Shown here: one piece after another, positions 1 to 11,778 of the stretch | How positions within the stretch are numbered: the first letter of the stretch is position 1 | Layout: every line of letters starts with the position of its first letter | NCBI GenBank assembly: GCA_013398055.1 | Contig: VZRS01012607.1 | Location: forward strand, 111,526-175,525 | Source: Ifrita kowaldi | Taxonomy: Eukaryota; Chordata; Aves; Passeriformes; Cinclosomatidae | DNA length: 64,000 bases | Direction of reading: 5' to 3' | The notes under the pieces: model-generated | Seen by the model: only the letters and a program-made list of their open reading frames with translations | Databases searched by the model: none | What the model was told of the DNA's origin: nothing | Translations under genes and position numbers: made by a program

Positions 1-460
1 GCCAAGGCATGGAGAGTAAGGGTGTGGGAAATCCCATATTTTATGCCTGTAGCTGTTTATCCTCTGTCTGTTTTTTGAGAAGTAGAATTTCTGTGTAGAG
101 ATAATGTAGGTGTTTTGAGAGACTTGGAGGCACCCTCACGGACACACATGAGCTCCCTATTCTGGGAGAAAGAAGATCAAAGCTCAGAGATCATGAAAAG
201 CACAGGGCAGGTCACAACATATTGGGAAATTACATGAGCACAGGGCTTAGATAACCTGGTACAAAGAGCAGGCCTGCCTTTGCTAGGAGGGACTAAGCCT
301 GGTGGTGCCTGTGTTCCCTCTTGTGTGTTTCTTCCTGGATGTTGCTTAGGGATCCTCTGGTTAGTCAGGTAAGGAAATAAATGTACTTTTTACATTTCAG
401 TTGTGGTTTTGTGGTTGTTCTGGCTTCCTGCTTCTGCCAACTCACACAGCCGCTCATCAC
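1..460 (+). mobile_element. Possible LTR-like segment (3' part), unassigned
   Basis: There is no coding frame. The segment has an AATAAA signal at 376-381, followed by a T-rich stretch and a short U5-like tail, and it stops abruptly at a CR1 fragment near 445-460. This layout resembles the R-U5 end of an avian endogenous retrovirus LTR. I cannot place both ends, I see no target-site duplication, and the left end may lie outside the window. It could equally be ordinary intergenic sequence with a chance polyadenylation motif. Confidence 0.28.
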
Positions 461-865
461 TAATCTGTAGTTGGACATTGAGCTGTTGACCACAACTCTT
501 TGGAAGTGACTGTCCAGTCAGTTCCTTATCCACCAACTGGTCAATCCATCAAATGTAAATTCACATTTCTCCAGTTTAGAGAAAAGGCTATCATGTGGGA
601 CAGTGTCAAATTCTTTACACAAGTTCAGGTGGATGATATCCATTGCTTTTCCCTTATCCACCAAATCTACAACCCCATCATAGAAGGCCACTAAGTTTGT
701 CAGTAACGATTTACCCCTAGAGAAGTCATGGTAGCTGTTCCCAGTCACCTCCCTATTTCCCATGTGCCTTAGCATAGGTTCAAGGACAGTCTGCTCCATA
801 AACTTGCTGGGCATGAAGGTGAGACTGACCAGCCTGTAGTTCCCTGGGTCTTCCTTTCCTAATGT
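445..865 (-). mobile_element. CR1 LINE ORF2 reverse-transcriptase fragment, copy A
   Basis: Read on the minus strand, this translates to a 98-residue piece (814 down to 518) of the CR1 reverse transcriptase. It contains the fingers/palm region with GKSLLTNLVAFYDGV, then the box-A stretch LNLCKEFDTVPHD, and ends at WWIRN. In the family the first Asp of box A is catalytic (typically LDL..AFD). Here it reads LNL, so the catalytic Asp is replaced by Asn and the element is inactive. Both ends are truncated: there is no endonuclease domain and no 3' untranslated region. CR1-like sequence runs a little past the frame on both sides, to about 865 and about 445. A near-identical copy lies at 4621-5020, and part of it is the unit of the tandem array at 2736-4765. 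Confidence 0.9.
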
Positions 866-2694
866 AGACAGAAAAAATCCTAAAATAGCTGCTGACTTTG
901 GATGTTAGATTAATCTAAAGAATTATTATACTATAGATACTAGGCATGGTTACCGGATATATGCAATAAAAATGTGGGGCGGAAATGTTGGATTATGATC
1001 GATCAGAAAAGTTGTTAAAATTGGATTTTNATTATGATCGATCAGAAGAGTTGTTAAAATTGGATTTTAGTGCTTCAAGGAGGTGGATCTATTCCATGTT
1101 GTCACAGCAAGGCTGTGAGTTAGGGTGAAAGCACATGAGGTGATTGAGTTAGCTGGTCTTGCATTGTGGATATATGGAAGGGTTGAGGTTATTGCTGGGA
1201 GATTCTCTGTCTCCTTACTCCTATTAGGAACTGACATACATCCTCATTACTTCTTCAGGTGCAGAAGTCAGGACAGCTTAGTGGGGGAAGGGTACCTGAC
1301 AGTGCCATGCCATCTTAGATGACTGCCTCTTTTGCTTATGTGGCTCTCAATTGGCTGCCTGCCTTAGACTCACAAAACATGATTGTCCGTGACGTGAGTC
1401 AAAATATCCCCATAATGTTCAGGCATGTTATGTCACTTATCTTCTCATTTGACCAGCTATTCAAAAGTCACCGTATCTCTTAACAGACCCACACTTCCTA
1501 ACAAGAATGTGCCAAATATATACTGCAAAACTCAAAAATATATGAAATCTTTGCGATCAGAAAATACAGAGCTCAGTTTATGATCCAACATATATAAAGG
1601 ACATTGTGATTTTACAGGATGTACAAATATTTATTCAGCTTCTGAATAGACAAATTAAAATGGTCTCTGCTAAAAAGAGTTAATGGTATAAAAGGTAGTC
1701 AAAGAGGCAGGGTATTTTTATAAATTCAAGAAATATGTGCATATGTGGAAAAATTAATGAAGTGTTCTCACTTGAATTTAACTGAGACTTAGTTGAAGAG
1801 AATATGTTATGTTCCATGCATGAGTTGAACATGGTATGAATGATTAAAAGGGGAATAGAAGTAGGAATTAAACAAGCTATTGAAAATCATACTGCAAAGA
1901 CTGGAAGAGCCAAGAGGCTATTTGGATGTTCAGTATAAAAAAAATCCAACACGAGAGCAATTTTCACAGAATCTTGATGATAAAAATAATGAGATATTTA
2001 TATGTTGGGAAGGGGGAATTTTCTATAGAGAAAGTTCTATAGACAATATGATGATTATGCATGGCTGCACTTTAGGACAAACAGGTAAATGTGACTTGAT
2101 GTCAGAGTCATCATGGATCCAGATGCCACAAAGTCTGCTGGTGAGAAAAAGAGGAATAAACTTCTTCGTCTTCTCACTTGCTTACAGTGGCATCTTAATC
2201 CTGGAAAATATGTTAAATTTAAAGACCATCCCTCCATTTCTGCTGTGGTTTAGAGTCATGGTGAGTGGGCTCTCACACTGTTTTGGAGTTTGTTTAATTG
2301 TTCAGTAAATGTCTTCTTGGGAATAAAAACAGATTAGGCAAATAAAACACTTCATTTCTCTGTGGATTCTGTTTCATTCTGTGAAGCCAGAAACTCAGGA
2401 GTTGTGTCCTTTCTCTGTTCTATATAATTTCTTCTCTCAGTGTTTTTACTGACTAGAAGTATGACTGTGTGTATATATTTTTAATGCTTTGCAATAATCC
2501 CATAGGATTTGTGAATCAAGGACTGTACTGTGTCCGTGATGAGAATTTGTATTTGGATAGGAACATAAGTCTTGCGGTCCCTTGGGATAAGAATTTTTAT
2601 AGCATTTCTTTATATAGGTTTGTTTATTCAAAAGAAAAAGTTTTAATTCAAAGACATTTTGAGAAGAAAATCATTAAACAAGATACATAGTTTT
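866..2694. other. Non-coding unique filler of duplicated block, left copy
   Basis: This is AT-rich sequence with no recognised gene or repeat family. The longest frame is 1880-2308 (+), 142 codons, with no recognisable domain. A weakly hydrophobic stretch near its C-terminus is typical of AT-rich chance frames. The same frame recurs at 5996-6424 only because the whole block is duplicated, so recurrence is not evidence of selection. Smaller frames at 1125-1322 and 2469-2690 are equally unsupported. Confidence 0.6.
1030..1030. other. Assembly gap (single N) with 38-bp overlap
   Basis: A single N sits between two copies of the same 38 bases (992-1029 and 1031-1068, one mismatch: gaaaag against gaagag). 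The equivalent sequence occurs once in the other copy (5147-5184). This is what an unmerged contig overlap looks like. Confidence 0.9.
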
Positions 2695-2695
2695 N
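2695..2695. other. Assembly gap (single N) ending the left duplicate
   Basis: The left duplicate stops here at a position equal to 6810. The sequence restarts at 2696 with bases equal to position 426, so the path jumps back about 2.27 kb to the left edge of the CR1 fragment. That is a contig boundary, not a biological junction. Confidence 0.9.
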
Positions 2696-2735
2696 TCCTG
2701 CTTCTGCCAACTCACACAGCCGCTCATCACTAATC

Positions 2736-4765
2736 TGTAGTTGGACATTGAGCTGTTGACCACAACTCTTTGGAAGGGACTGTCCAGTCAGTTCCTTATC
2801 CACCAACTGGTCAATCCATCAAATGTAAATTCACATTTCTCCAGTTTAGAGAAAAGGCTATCATGTGGGACAGTGTCAAATTTAGTTGGACATTGAGCTG
2901 TTGACCACAACTCTTTGGAAGGGACTGTCCAGTCAGTTCCTTATCCACCAACTGGTCAATCCATCAAATGTAAATTCACATTTCTCCAGTTTAGAGAAAA
3001 GGCTATCATGTGGGACAGTGTCAAATTTAGTTGGACATTGAGCTGTTGACCACAACTCTTTGGAAGGGACTGTCCAGTCAGTTCCTTATCCACCAACTGG
3101 TCAATCCATCAAATGTAAATTCACATTTCTCCAGTTTAGAGAAAAGGCTATCATGTGGGACAGTGTCAAATTTAGTTGGACATTGAGCTGTTGACCACAA
3201 CTCTTTGGAAGGGACTGTCCAGTCAGTTCCTTATCCACCAACTGGTCAATCCATCAAATGTAAATTCACATTTCTCCAGTTTAGAGAAAAGGCTATCATG
3301 TGGGACAGTGTCAAATTTAGTTGGACATTGAGCTGTTGACCACAACTCTTTGGAAGGGACTGTCCAGTCAGTTCCTTATCCACCAACTGGTCAATCCATC
3401 AAATGTAAATTCACATTTCTCCAGTTTAGAGAAAAGGCTATCATGTGGGACAGTGTCAAATTTAGTTGGACATTGAGCTGTTGACCACAACTCTTTGGAA
3501 GGGACTGTCCAGTCAGTTCCTTATCCACCAACTGGTCAATCCATCAAATGTAAATTCACATTTCTCCAGTTTAGAGAAAAGGCTATCATGTGGGACAGTG
3601 TCAAATTTAGTTGGACATTGAGCTGTTGACCACAACTCTTTGGAAGGGACTGTCCAGTCAGTTCCTTATCCACCAACTGGTCAATCCATCAAATGTAAAT
3701 TCACATTTCTCCAGTTTAGAGAAAAGGCTATCATGTGGGACAGTGTCAAATTTAGTTGGACATTGAGCTGTTGACCACAACTCTTTGGAAGGGACTGTCC
3801 AGTCAGTTCCTTATCCACCAACTGGTCAATCCATCAAATGTAAATTCACATTTCTCCAGTTTAGAGAAAAGGCTATCATGTGGGACAGTGTCAAATTTAG
3901 TTGGACATTGAGCTGTTGACCACAACTCTTTGGAAGGGACTGTCCAGTCAGTTCCTTATCCACCAACTGGTCAATCCATCAAATGTAAATTCACATTTCT
4001 CCAGTTTAGAGAAAAGGCTATCATGTGGGACAGTGTCAAATTTAGTTGGACATTGAGCTGTTGACCACAACTCTTTGGAAGGGACTGTCCAGTCAGTTCC
4101 TTATCCACCAACTGGTCAATCCATCAAATGTAAATTCACATTTCTCCAGTTTAGAGAAAAGGCTATCATGTGGGACAGTGTCAAATTTAGTTGGACATTG
4201 AGCTGTTGACCACAACTCTTTGGAAGGGACTGTCCAGTCAGTTCCTTATCCACCAACTGGTCAATCCATCAAATGTAAATTCACATTTCTCCAGTTTAGA
4301 GAAAAGGCTATCATGTGGGACAGTGTCAAATTTAGTTGGACATTGAGCTGTTGACCACAACTCTTTGGAAGGGACTGTCCAGTCAGTTCCTTATCCACCA
4401 ACTGGTCAATCCATCAAATGTAAATTCACATTTCTCCAGTTTAGAGAAAAGGCTATCATGTGGGACAGTGTCAAATTTAGTTGGACATTGAGCTGTTGAC
4501 CACAACTCTTTGGAAGGGACTGTCCAGTCAGTTCCTTATCCACCAACTGGTCAATCCATCAAATGTAAATTCACATTTCTCCAGTTTAGAGAAAAGGCTA
4601 TCATGTGGGACAGTGTCAAATTTAGTTGGACATTGAGCTGTTGACCACAACTCTTTGGAAGTGACTGTCCAGTCAGTTCCTTATCCACCAACTGGTCAAT
4701 CCATCAAATGTAAATTCACATTTCTCCAGTTTAGAGAAAAGGCTATCATGTGGGACAGTGTCAAA
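2736..4765. repeat. 145-bp minisatellite, about 14 tandem copies, made from CR1 reverse-transcriptase DNA
   Basis: Unit starts fall at 2736, 2881, 3026, 3171, 3316, 3461, 3606, 3751, 3896, 4041, 4186, 4331, 4476 and 4621, a constant period of 145 bp. The first 13 units read gggactg at one position. The last unit (4621) reads gtgactg, as does the single copy at 466-610. Apart from that position and one base at the left edge, the units look identical. On the minus strand each unit spans the CR1 box-A region from FDTVPHD onward. Since 145 is not a multiple of 3, no frame runs through the array. Such uniformity means very recent expansion, strong homogenisation or an assembly loop. Confidence 0.95.
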
Positions 4766-5020
4766 TTCTTTACACAAGTTCAGGTGGATGATATCCATTG
4801 CTTTTCCCTTATCCACCAAATCTACAACCCCATCATAGAAGGCCACTAAGTTTGTCAGTAACGATTTACCCCTAGAGAAGTCATGGTAGCTGTTCCCAGT
4901 CACCTCCCTATTTCCCATGTGCCTTAGCATAGGTTCAAGGACAGTCTGCTCCATAAACTTGCTGGGCATGAAGGTGAGACTGACCAGCCTGTAGTTCCCT
5001 GGGTCTTCCTTTCCTAATGT
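4621..5020 (-). mobile_element. CR1 LINE ORF2 reverse-transcriptase fragment, copy B
   Basis: This is the right-hand counterpart of the fragment at 445-865. The minus-strand frame 4969-4673 gives the same 98 residues, including the LNLCKEFDTVPHD stretch with Asn in place of the first box-A Asp. Its left 145 bp form the last unit of the minisatellite. The rest passes into the same unique sequence as copy A. It is a truncated, inactive LINE remnant with no flanking endonuclease or 3' end. Confidence 0.9.
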
Positions 5021-6810
5021 AGACAGAAAAAATCCTAAAATAGCTGCTGACTTTGGATGTTAGATTAATCTAAAGAATTATTATACTATAGATACTAGGC
5101 ATGGTTACCGGATATATGCAATAAAAATGTGGGGCGGAAATGTTGGATTATGATCGATCAGAAAAGTTGTTAAAATTGGATTTTAGTGCTTCAAGGAGGT
5201 GGATCTATTCCATGTTGTCACAGCAAGGCTGTGAGTTAGGGTGAAAGCACATGAGGTGATTGAGTTTGCTGGTCTTGCATTGTGGATATATGGAAGGGTT
5301 GAGGTTATTGCTGGGAGATTCTCTGTCTCCTTACTCCTATTAGGAACTGACATACATCCTCATTACTTCTTCAGGTGCAGAAGTCAGGACAGCTTAGTGG
5401 GGGAAGGGTACCTGACAGTGCCATGCCATCTTAGATGACTGCCTCTTTTGCTTATGTGGCTCTCAATTGGCTGCCTGCCTTAGACTCACAAAACATGATT
5501 GTCTGTGACGTGAGTCAAAATATCCCCATAATGTTCAGGCATGTTATGTCACTTATCTTCTCATTTGACCAGCTATTCAAAAGTCACCGTATCTCTTAAC
5601 AGACCCACACTTCCTAACAAGAATGTGCCAAATATATACTGCAAAACTCAAAAATATATGAAATCTTTGCGATCAGAAAATACAGAGCTCAGTTTATGAT
5701 CCAACATATATAAAGGACATTGTGATTTTACAGGATGTACAAATATTTATTCAGCTTCTGAATAGACAAATTAAAATGGTCTCTGCTAAAAAGAGTTAAT
5801 GGTATAAAAGGTAGTCAAAGAGGCAGGGTATTTTTATAAATTCAAGAAATATGTGCATATGTGGAAAAATTAATGAAGTGTTCTCACTTGAATTTAACTG
5901 AGACTTAGTTGAAGAGAATATGTTATGTTCCATGCATGAGTTGAACATGGTATGAATGATTAAAAGGGGAATAGAAGTAGGAATTAAACAAGCTATTGAA
6001 AATCATACTGCAAAGACTGGAAGAGCCAAGAGGCTATTTGGATGTTCAGTATAAAAAAAATCCAACACGAGAGCAATTTTCACAGAATCTTGATGATAAA
6101 AATAATGAGATATTTATATGTTGGGAAGGGGGAATTTTCTATAGAGAAAGTTCTATAGACAATATGATGATTATGCATGGCTGCACTTTAGGACAAACAG
6201 GTAAATGTGACTTGATGTCAGAGTCATCATGGATCCAGATGCCACAAAGTCTGCTGGTGAGAAAAAGAGGAATAAACTTCTTCGTCTTCTCACTTGCTTA
6301 CAGTGGCATCTTAATCCTGGAAAATATGTTAAATTTAAAGACCATCCCTCCATTTCTGCTGTGGTTTAGAGTCATGGTGAGTGGGCTCTCACACTGTTTT
6401 GGAGTTTGTTTAATTGTTCAGTAAATGTCTTCTTGGGAATAAAAACAGATTAGGCAAATAAAACACTTCATTTCTCTGTGGATTCTGTTTCATTCTGTGA
6501 AGCCAGAAACTCAGGAGTTGTGTCCTTTCTCTGTTCTATATAATTTCTTCTCTCAGTGTTTTTACTGACTAGAAGTATGACTGTGTGTATATATTTTTAA
6601 TGCTTTGCAATAATCCCATAGGATTTGTGAATCAAGGACTGTACTGTGTCCGTGATGAGAATTTGTATTTGGATAGGAACATAAGTCTTGCGGTCCCTTG
6701 GGATAAGAATTTTTATAGCATTTCTTTATATAGGTTTGTTTATTCAAAAGAAAAAGTTTTAATTCAAAGACATTTTGAGAAGAAAATCATTAAACAAGAT
6801 ACATAGTTTT
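5021..6810. other. Non-coding unique filler of duplicated block, right copy
   Basis: The content is the same as 866-2694. The frame at 5996-6424 (+) is identical to that at 1880-2308, has no known domain, and is most likely a chance ORF. Confidence 0.6.
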
Positions 6811-7590
6811 CTAGAGAAACTGACAATAAGCAGAGGGAAAAAATTGCTGCATTTTTGAAAGCAAGATAGTGGAGCAGTTACTGAGCTATAAACAGAAGTA
6901 GGCTCAAATATATGAGGGTCTTAAAGCATATTTCAAAAATACTAAATTTGATTTTCAACCACACAACCAATCACTCAAATTATACCTATTGTAAAGGAAA
7001 CAAAGTCCTTGCCTTCAAATCCTTGCAAAGTGAAAAGTTTCAAAGAACAAATCCCAGTGGATTTGTGTTTCTGCAACATTTATTACACATTTTCCCCATT
7101 TACTGGTTTAGAACATTTTCAATACTCTTCAGTTTAAAAAAGGTTCACAAGAGGTTAATAGGAGTTCTTGCTAGAAGAACTCATTTAGGAATGGAAGAAT
7201 TCTTAGCCATTGTCCTGAGACAGAAGAGTGGTTTGAATGAAGTGCCACATCATTAAGTCTGTCCTTGTCAAATCCATTTTATTTATCAGTAAGGCCACTG
7301 TCAGATAAATAGGCTTTCACATGGTATTGTATTGCATATACTGTATATATTGAATACTGTATTTACAGTGGTTTACATCTCCCAGCTAAGCAAATCATTA
7401 GAATGCCTCTGATTGTATGCTGAATTTCTTTGCTTTTTGATTGAACTTGGATGGTGCTATGTCTCAATTCAGTTTCACAGTAGACTTTTTTAGCTATTTT
7501 TTTCTATAAGAAACAATGAAAAGATACTAATTTGAACAAATATTTTTTAGGACTCTTCCTTATAACTATGCCATAAATTTGAAGAGACAA
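6811..7590. other. Unique AT-rich sequence; one unassigned 114-codon frame
   Basis: No repeat family is recognised. The frame 6912-7256 (+) encodes 114 residues rich in His, Leu, Phe and Lys. I see no signal peptide, domain or convincing splice context, and I regard it as a chance frame. Confidence 0.5.
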
Positions 7591-8180
7591 GCCTAGTCAT
7601 CTTCCATCTTTAGTGCACCTCTGGGGCCTTGTAGACTTCCTCGTTTATATGGGCAGCACAAACCTGTTGGAGCTTGCGATGGCACAAAATCAGAATTAAG
7701 CTGTGATGAAGCAGTGTAGGAGGGAAAAAAGGCTCTGAAGAAAAAAACCCCATGTCTTTTAAGAGCATTGCCTTGCAGCAGCTTCTGCTCTAAGAATGCC
7801 TGCTTTGCAAGTAGGGGTGAGGAGGAATTCTTCATCTCTGTGACTTCTCCCAGTGCCATAGGATGGCTGAGTTAGATTGGAAGAGGCACTGCAGCTGAGA
7901 ACAGATGGCAACAAGCTGTGCCTTGTCTGATCAGCCCCACTGGTGCTGCTTTGCAGTCTCAGGGCTGGGGAGGCAGGGGGCGGCTGCTGGGAGACCCTGT
8001 GCAGCTCTGCGCAGTTGTACATGTGCTGCGGGGCAGCAGGTGGCACAAAGGACATCTGAGAATTCTGAGTGCTTTTCAAACTTTGAATGGCTTTTAGATG
8101 GGCAAAATACCTCTGGGGCAACCATTGAAGGACTTCTAGGACAGCAGCATGGCCAGTTTGAAATTATGGTGAAAGAATAG
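7591..8180. other. GC-richer patch with overlapping frames on both strands
   Basis: This patch is noticeably richer in G and C than its surroundings and has open frames on both strands: 7593-7859 (-), 7759-8121 (-), 7931-8125 (-) and 7905-8180 (+). None resembles a family I know. Overlapping frames on both strands are expected where stop codons are rare. It could be an exon of a non-coding RNA, an old retroelement or a conserved regulatory segment. The sequence alone does not decide. Confidence 0.35.
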
Positions 8181-11100
8181 CAGGAAGGAACTTTGTTGGG
8201 ACCTCGAGAAAGAGAATTGGAATAGAGTTAGTGGGGAATTTTCCACAGGAAAGGCTTCTTACATGACAATGTGTTGCTTCAACAAAACGGAACTTTTCCT
8301 GAAAAAGCACATGCGGAATCCGACAGGAAATACTATTTAATCAAGGGAAGATTTTTTTAATCAAAAAAAGAGTAGGAGAGAGACTTGAATGGCAAAGAGA
8401 CTGTGTCAGGATCAATTTATTATTTTCTTTCAGATGGGTTAATCTCCTTGAGTTATGATATGGTATTTTAAGAAAATTAGCTTCAACCATAGAACCAAAT
8501 TGATTAAGAGATGATGGAAGCTATTTCTGTGGGAAATGTGTGCCAGCTGACCATCAGACATGATCATGGATAAGCTGAATAAGACTTCATGTAAGAGTAG
8601 CTGTTTTTCAGTGCTCCTATCTCCACAGGTGTAAAAGTTCTTCATGTGTACTATTCTATTTTCTAATACTGAACAATAATGGCTGTTTTTCTGAAGTTAT
8701 TGCTCACTGTGAAATTAATAATAGTCTTACATGCAATCTCTTATTTCTAACTGCTCTAGTCCCTTCATTTTTGAGCCTCACTACTTTCTTGGAAAGTTGT
8801 TATTTATTCTTCTTATAAATGATTTTGTATTTGCCAGTGTAAGCATAAAAGAGTCCAAGTCTGAGCTAAGAAATAAAAATGAATTGAGTATCTCTACCTT
8901 TCAGGATATGTCCAAAGACAGTAAATTAGCTAATTGCTAAAAGCTTCTTTCAGAGCTCTGTAGCCACCAAACTTACAATAAACCCCAAGGCAATCTCAGG
9001 TCAAACAAATAATACTGCAAACATAGCATTTCCATTGTTCTGCTTTAATTTAAAGTTACATGGACCATTGCATTAAGCTGTTAGAACATCATGAAAAATT
9101 TTCCCAGAATCAGAAGAGGAAAGTACTTCAAGGGGATGATAAACAGTCTTTTGTTGGGATTTACAAGATATACTAGTTCAGAACTTCTGTAATTTGCAGT
9201 TTTTCAGCTACCCAATACAAACGAGACAAAGTGTAACAGAACAGCATTGATTGCAATAACAAAGTGATAATGCTTTTAGCCTAACTTTTTAATAATACCA
9301 GGCTTATAAGGACATGTTGCCTGTCTTTACTTCACCACGGTAATTGTTTTATGTTGGCCTGTTTAGACAAATCTGACAAAAACTGAAAGGTATAACCCTC
9401 TCAGGATATTAGAGAGAGGTCTGAATTTGTGTCCCTGCTGATGCTGCAGGTAGATGTTGGCTGTGAGCTGATCAAAGGGAAATCAGCCAGCCAAGAAATC
9501 TATGAATAGTTGTTGTTATGTCCACAGCTCTGAATCAACCCACTGCATGGTGGATTGTCCTTCATCAAAGTGGTGGGGCAGGAGGCAGGACAGATCTGGG
9601 ATCTAGAGGATGAAAGGAAAATATAACTTTTTGTTCCTTGGGAGAGGTGCTGTGTTACACACATTCGTTGATAACTGAGGTTTGCTATTTGTCCTTAGAA
9701 AATAACTTGGGAGGAAAGTGATGGCCACACCTTTCTTCCCCCACCCCAAAATATAGATATTTTGCTATTTAGAAATATTTTTAGGACTTTCATCATGTGT
9801 CTAATATCTTTTTGTAATAATTTGGGCTTTGGAGCAAGTGCTGTGTCGTCAATGCTCAGAATCATACTGATTCCACTTACAAATTCACATCATTTTGGAA
9901 AGAGAAAAGGAAGGCCTGAAAGATTAATGAATACATCTAATATAAGGTACATCCCAGTACTATAGTTCATGTTTCATTAATTTATTTTGAATGATCCTCA
10001 CCAGTTGTTTTTGAGTTCCGCCTTGATGAACTTCTGTAATACTGTTATAATTCTAGAGAATTTCTGCAGAGTGTTCAAAATGCTTTGTGTTTGAGACCTC
10101 AAGCCTGAAAAATACAGATTTTGTTCAGTGCTAATTTCATTTCCCTTGAAGTAGAGTCAAAAAAGAAGAAAACTGAAAGAACTTAGAACCATTGGAGGAC
10201 AGGGTGGAAAAAACTGCCTACGTAACTCAAAAGGTTATGATGGGTAAATCTCTTGACTTTGATTCTTCAGTGCTAGAAGATTTTTTTTTTCTTTTAAAAG
10301 AGATGGAATCAAATAGCATAAGGCTTAAACAGAATCACTTCAACTTTCTTATGATTTTCTGTGGATTAAATCATGTTTGGAGCCTGACACTCCTTCTCAG
10401 ATTAAATTTAAATGAAGGCAACCTGCTTTGAAGATAGTGGAATAGTTCCAGTGCAAAATTGGCTCCATTGTGAGGATAATCAGGCCAGTTAGTGGGTACG
10501 AGAAAGACGACAGCAGTTTTGCCCATGGGAAGTATATGGAGTTGCTTTACTCTCTGCACGATATCTCTCTATGCACTTCAAAGAGCGAAGTCAATAGAAT
10601 AAACACTTTGGTCACATTTTGAAAATCACACTTACAAAAGGCAGTTATTAGTGGTTTGAGTTTCTAGTGTTCAGAGCATTTAAAGGTGAGATGTGCAGCC
10701 CAGCATACTGAGATCCAAAGGATGGCAGATAGGCATAAAAAGTTTTCTCACTTATTTTAGTGAAAGAGAATGCAAGATCAGGAAAAAATCAGTCCTGCTA
10801 AGATTGGAGACAGCTTTCCCTCGGTCTCTCCAGTAACTCTGAAAGATGGTTATTACCATTTTTTAATGTGGGAAGAGTAGTAGCCTTGCATTTAAATCAT
10901 GTACCTCAGCATTAAGGGTTTCAGATGGGTTTCTCAATATTCCTTGTATTGTGTGAACAGGGTAATTGCTCTGCTTCCTCATCTGAAAAATTCTGTATAT
11001 TTCCAATTTGTCACCATTAAAAATTCAGTTATCACTAGAAAAGTATTTGATGTTCTATTTTCTGTCAGGTTCTCTTTTCTACCTAAGCTCTGCACAGTGC

Positions 11101-11208
11101 AGGAATAGGTTTGGGTGAGTAGAAACACGAGTAATACTTTCATCCTGTCTTGGGGTGTCTTTATGATGAGTATCCCCTATCGCTGCTCTATTGCCCAGAA
11201 ATTAATTT
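8181..11208. other. Unique AT-rich non-coding sequence
   Basis: I see no gene, repeat family or structured RNA. Short frames such as 8731-8940, 9762-9965 and 10192-10431 have no recognisable features. Confidence 0.5.
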
Positions 11209-11778
11209 TGTGCCTTTTCTGTGCCTTTAAACTGAGCCTGAGAGGGGGGAGAGGAAAAAATCGAGCAAACTTTTCAAAACAGTTGTTTCAAGGACACAGG
11301 CACACTCCTCTGCTTCAGCTCTGGCAGCAAGGGGAGAGGAAGCACGCTTCTTGCTTTTCAGCCAGCTTTTCAGCTCCTTTTTTTCTCCAGCAGGAGACAG
11401 AAACTTGAAGTTTGTTTCCTGGGACTTTGGTTTTTCCCTTCTTCTCTTCTGGACTGTTTTCAACATCAGAACACATTGGTAGAAATTTTCCCCCGAGGCC
11501 CAGAGGTGGGCCTACGCCAACCCAGCTCCAAGGAGGAGAAAGACCACACCTACAGAAGGACTCTGAAATCTTCCCAGGTTTCTCTCCATAGCGAGAGATT
11601 TCATTATTTAGCATTATTATCCTTTTCCTGTGTGTTTGTTAAACAAATAGTTTTTTTATGTCTTTCACTTTCCTTCGAGGAAAATTTATTTTTTTCCTGA
11701 ACCTGGTGGGGGAGGGGTAGTTGTAACTTGCCCTCTATCAGAGGATATTTCCTCCAAATTTGGCCAAACCTTAAAACA
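11209..11778 (+). mobile_element. Possible solitary LTR of an avian ERV
   Basis: The segment can be framed by TGTGCC at 11209 and AAAACA ending at 11778. It is GC-richer than its flanks. It has a T-rich region followed by a block near 11700-11770 (gtgggggaggggtag, then a pyrimidine-rich tail) that resembles the U5 end of passerine ERVL-like LTRs as I remember them. I found no clear target-site duplication: flanks are aattt on the left and attgt on the right. Frames inside it (11115-11408, 11227-11466, 11315-11614, 11476-11700) lie on both strands and look incidental. It could instead be a non-LTR segment. Confidence 0.35.

Larger units (their letters stand above)
466..2694 (+). repeat. Large direct duplication, left copy (interrupted by N)
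   Basis: This block matches 4621-6810 almost base for base. Up to position 1029 the offset is 4155. From 1031 on it is 4116, because 38 bases just before the N at 1030 are repeated just after it. I saw only a few substitutions, for example at about 1147 (tta against ttt) and about 1388 (ccg against ctg). The block ends exactly at the N at 2695. The few differences, and both breaks falling on N characters, fit a second assembly of the same locus (alternate haplotype or overlapping contigs) better than an old genomic duplication. Confidence 0.93.
4621..6810 (+). repeat. Large direct duplication, right copy (continuous)
   Basis: This counterpart of 466-2694 has no internal N and runs on without a break into unique sequence after 6810. 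It is therefore the more reliable version of the locus. It is attached on its left to the expanded 145-bp array, whereas the left copy has a single unit at that place. Confidence 0.93.

Noticed and set aside
1880..2308. A 142-codon frame present twice (also at 5996-6424), which might seem a duplicated gene
   Set aside because: The whole surrounding block is duplicated, probably by assembly, so recurrence says nothing about coding. No domain or codon signal is seen.
2736..4765. CRISPR-like array of regularly spaced repeats
   Set aside because: There are no spacers: the 145-bp units abut directly, and the unit is CR1-derived in a vertebrate genome.
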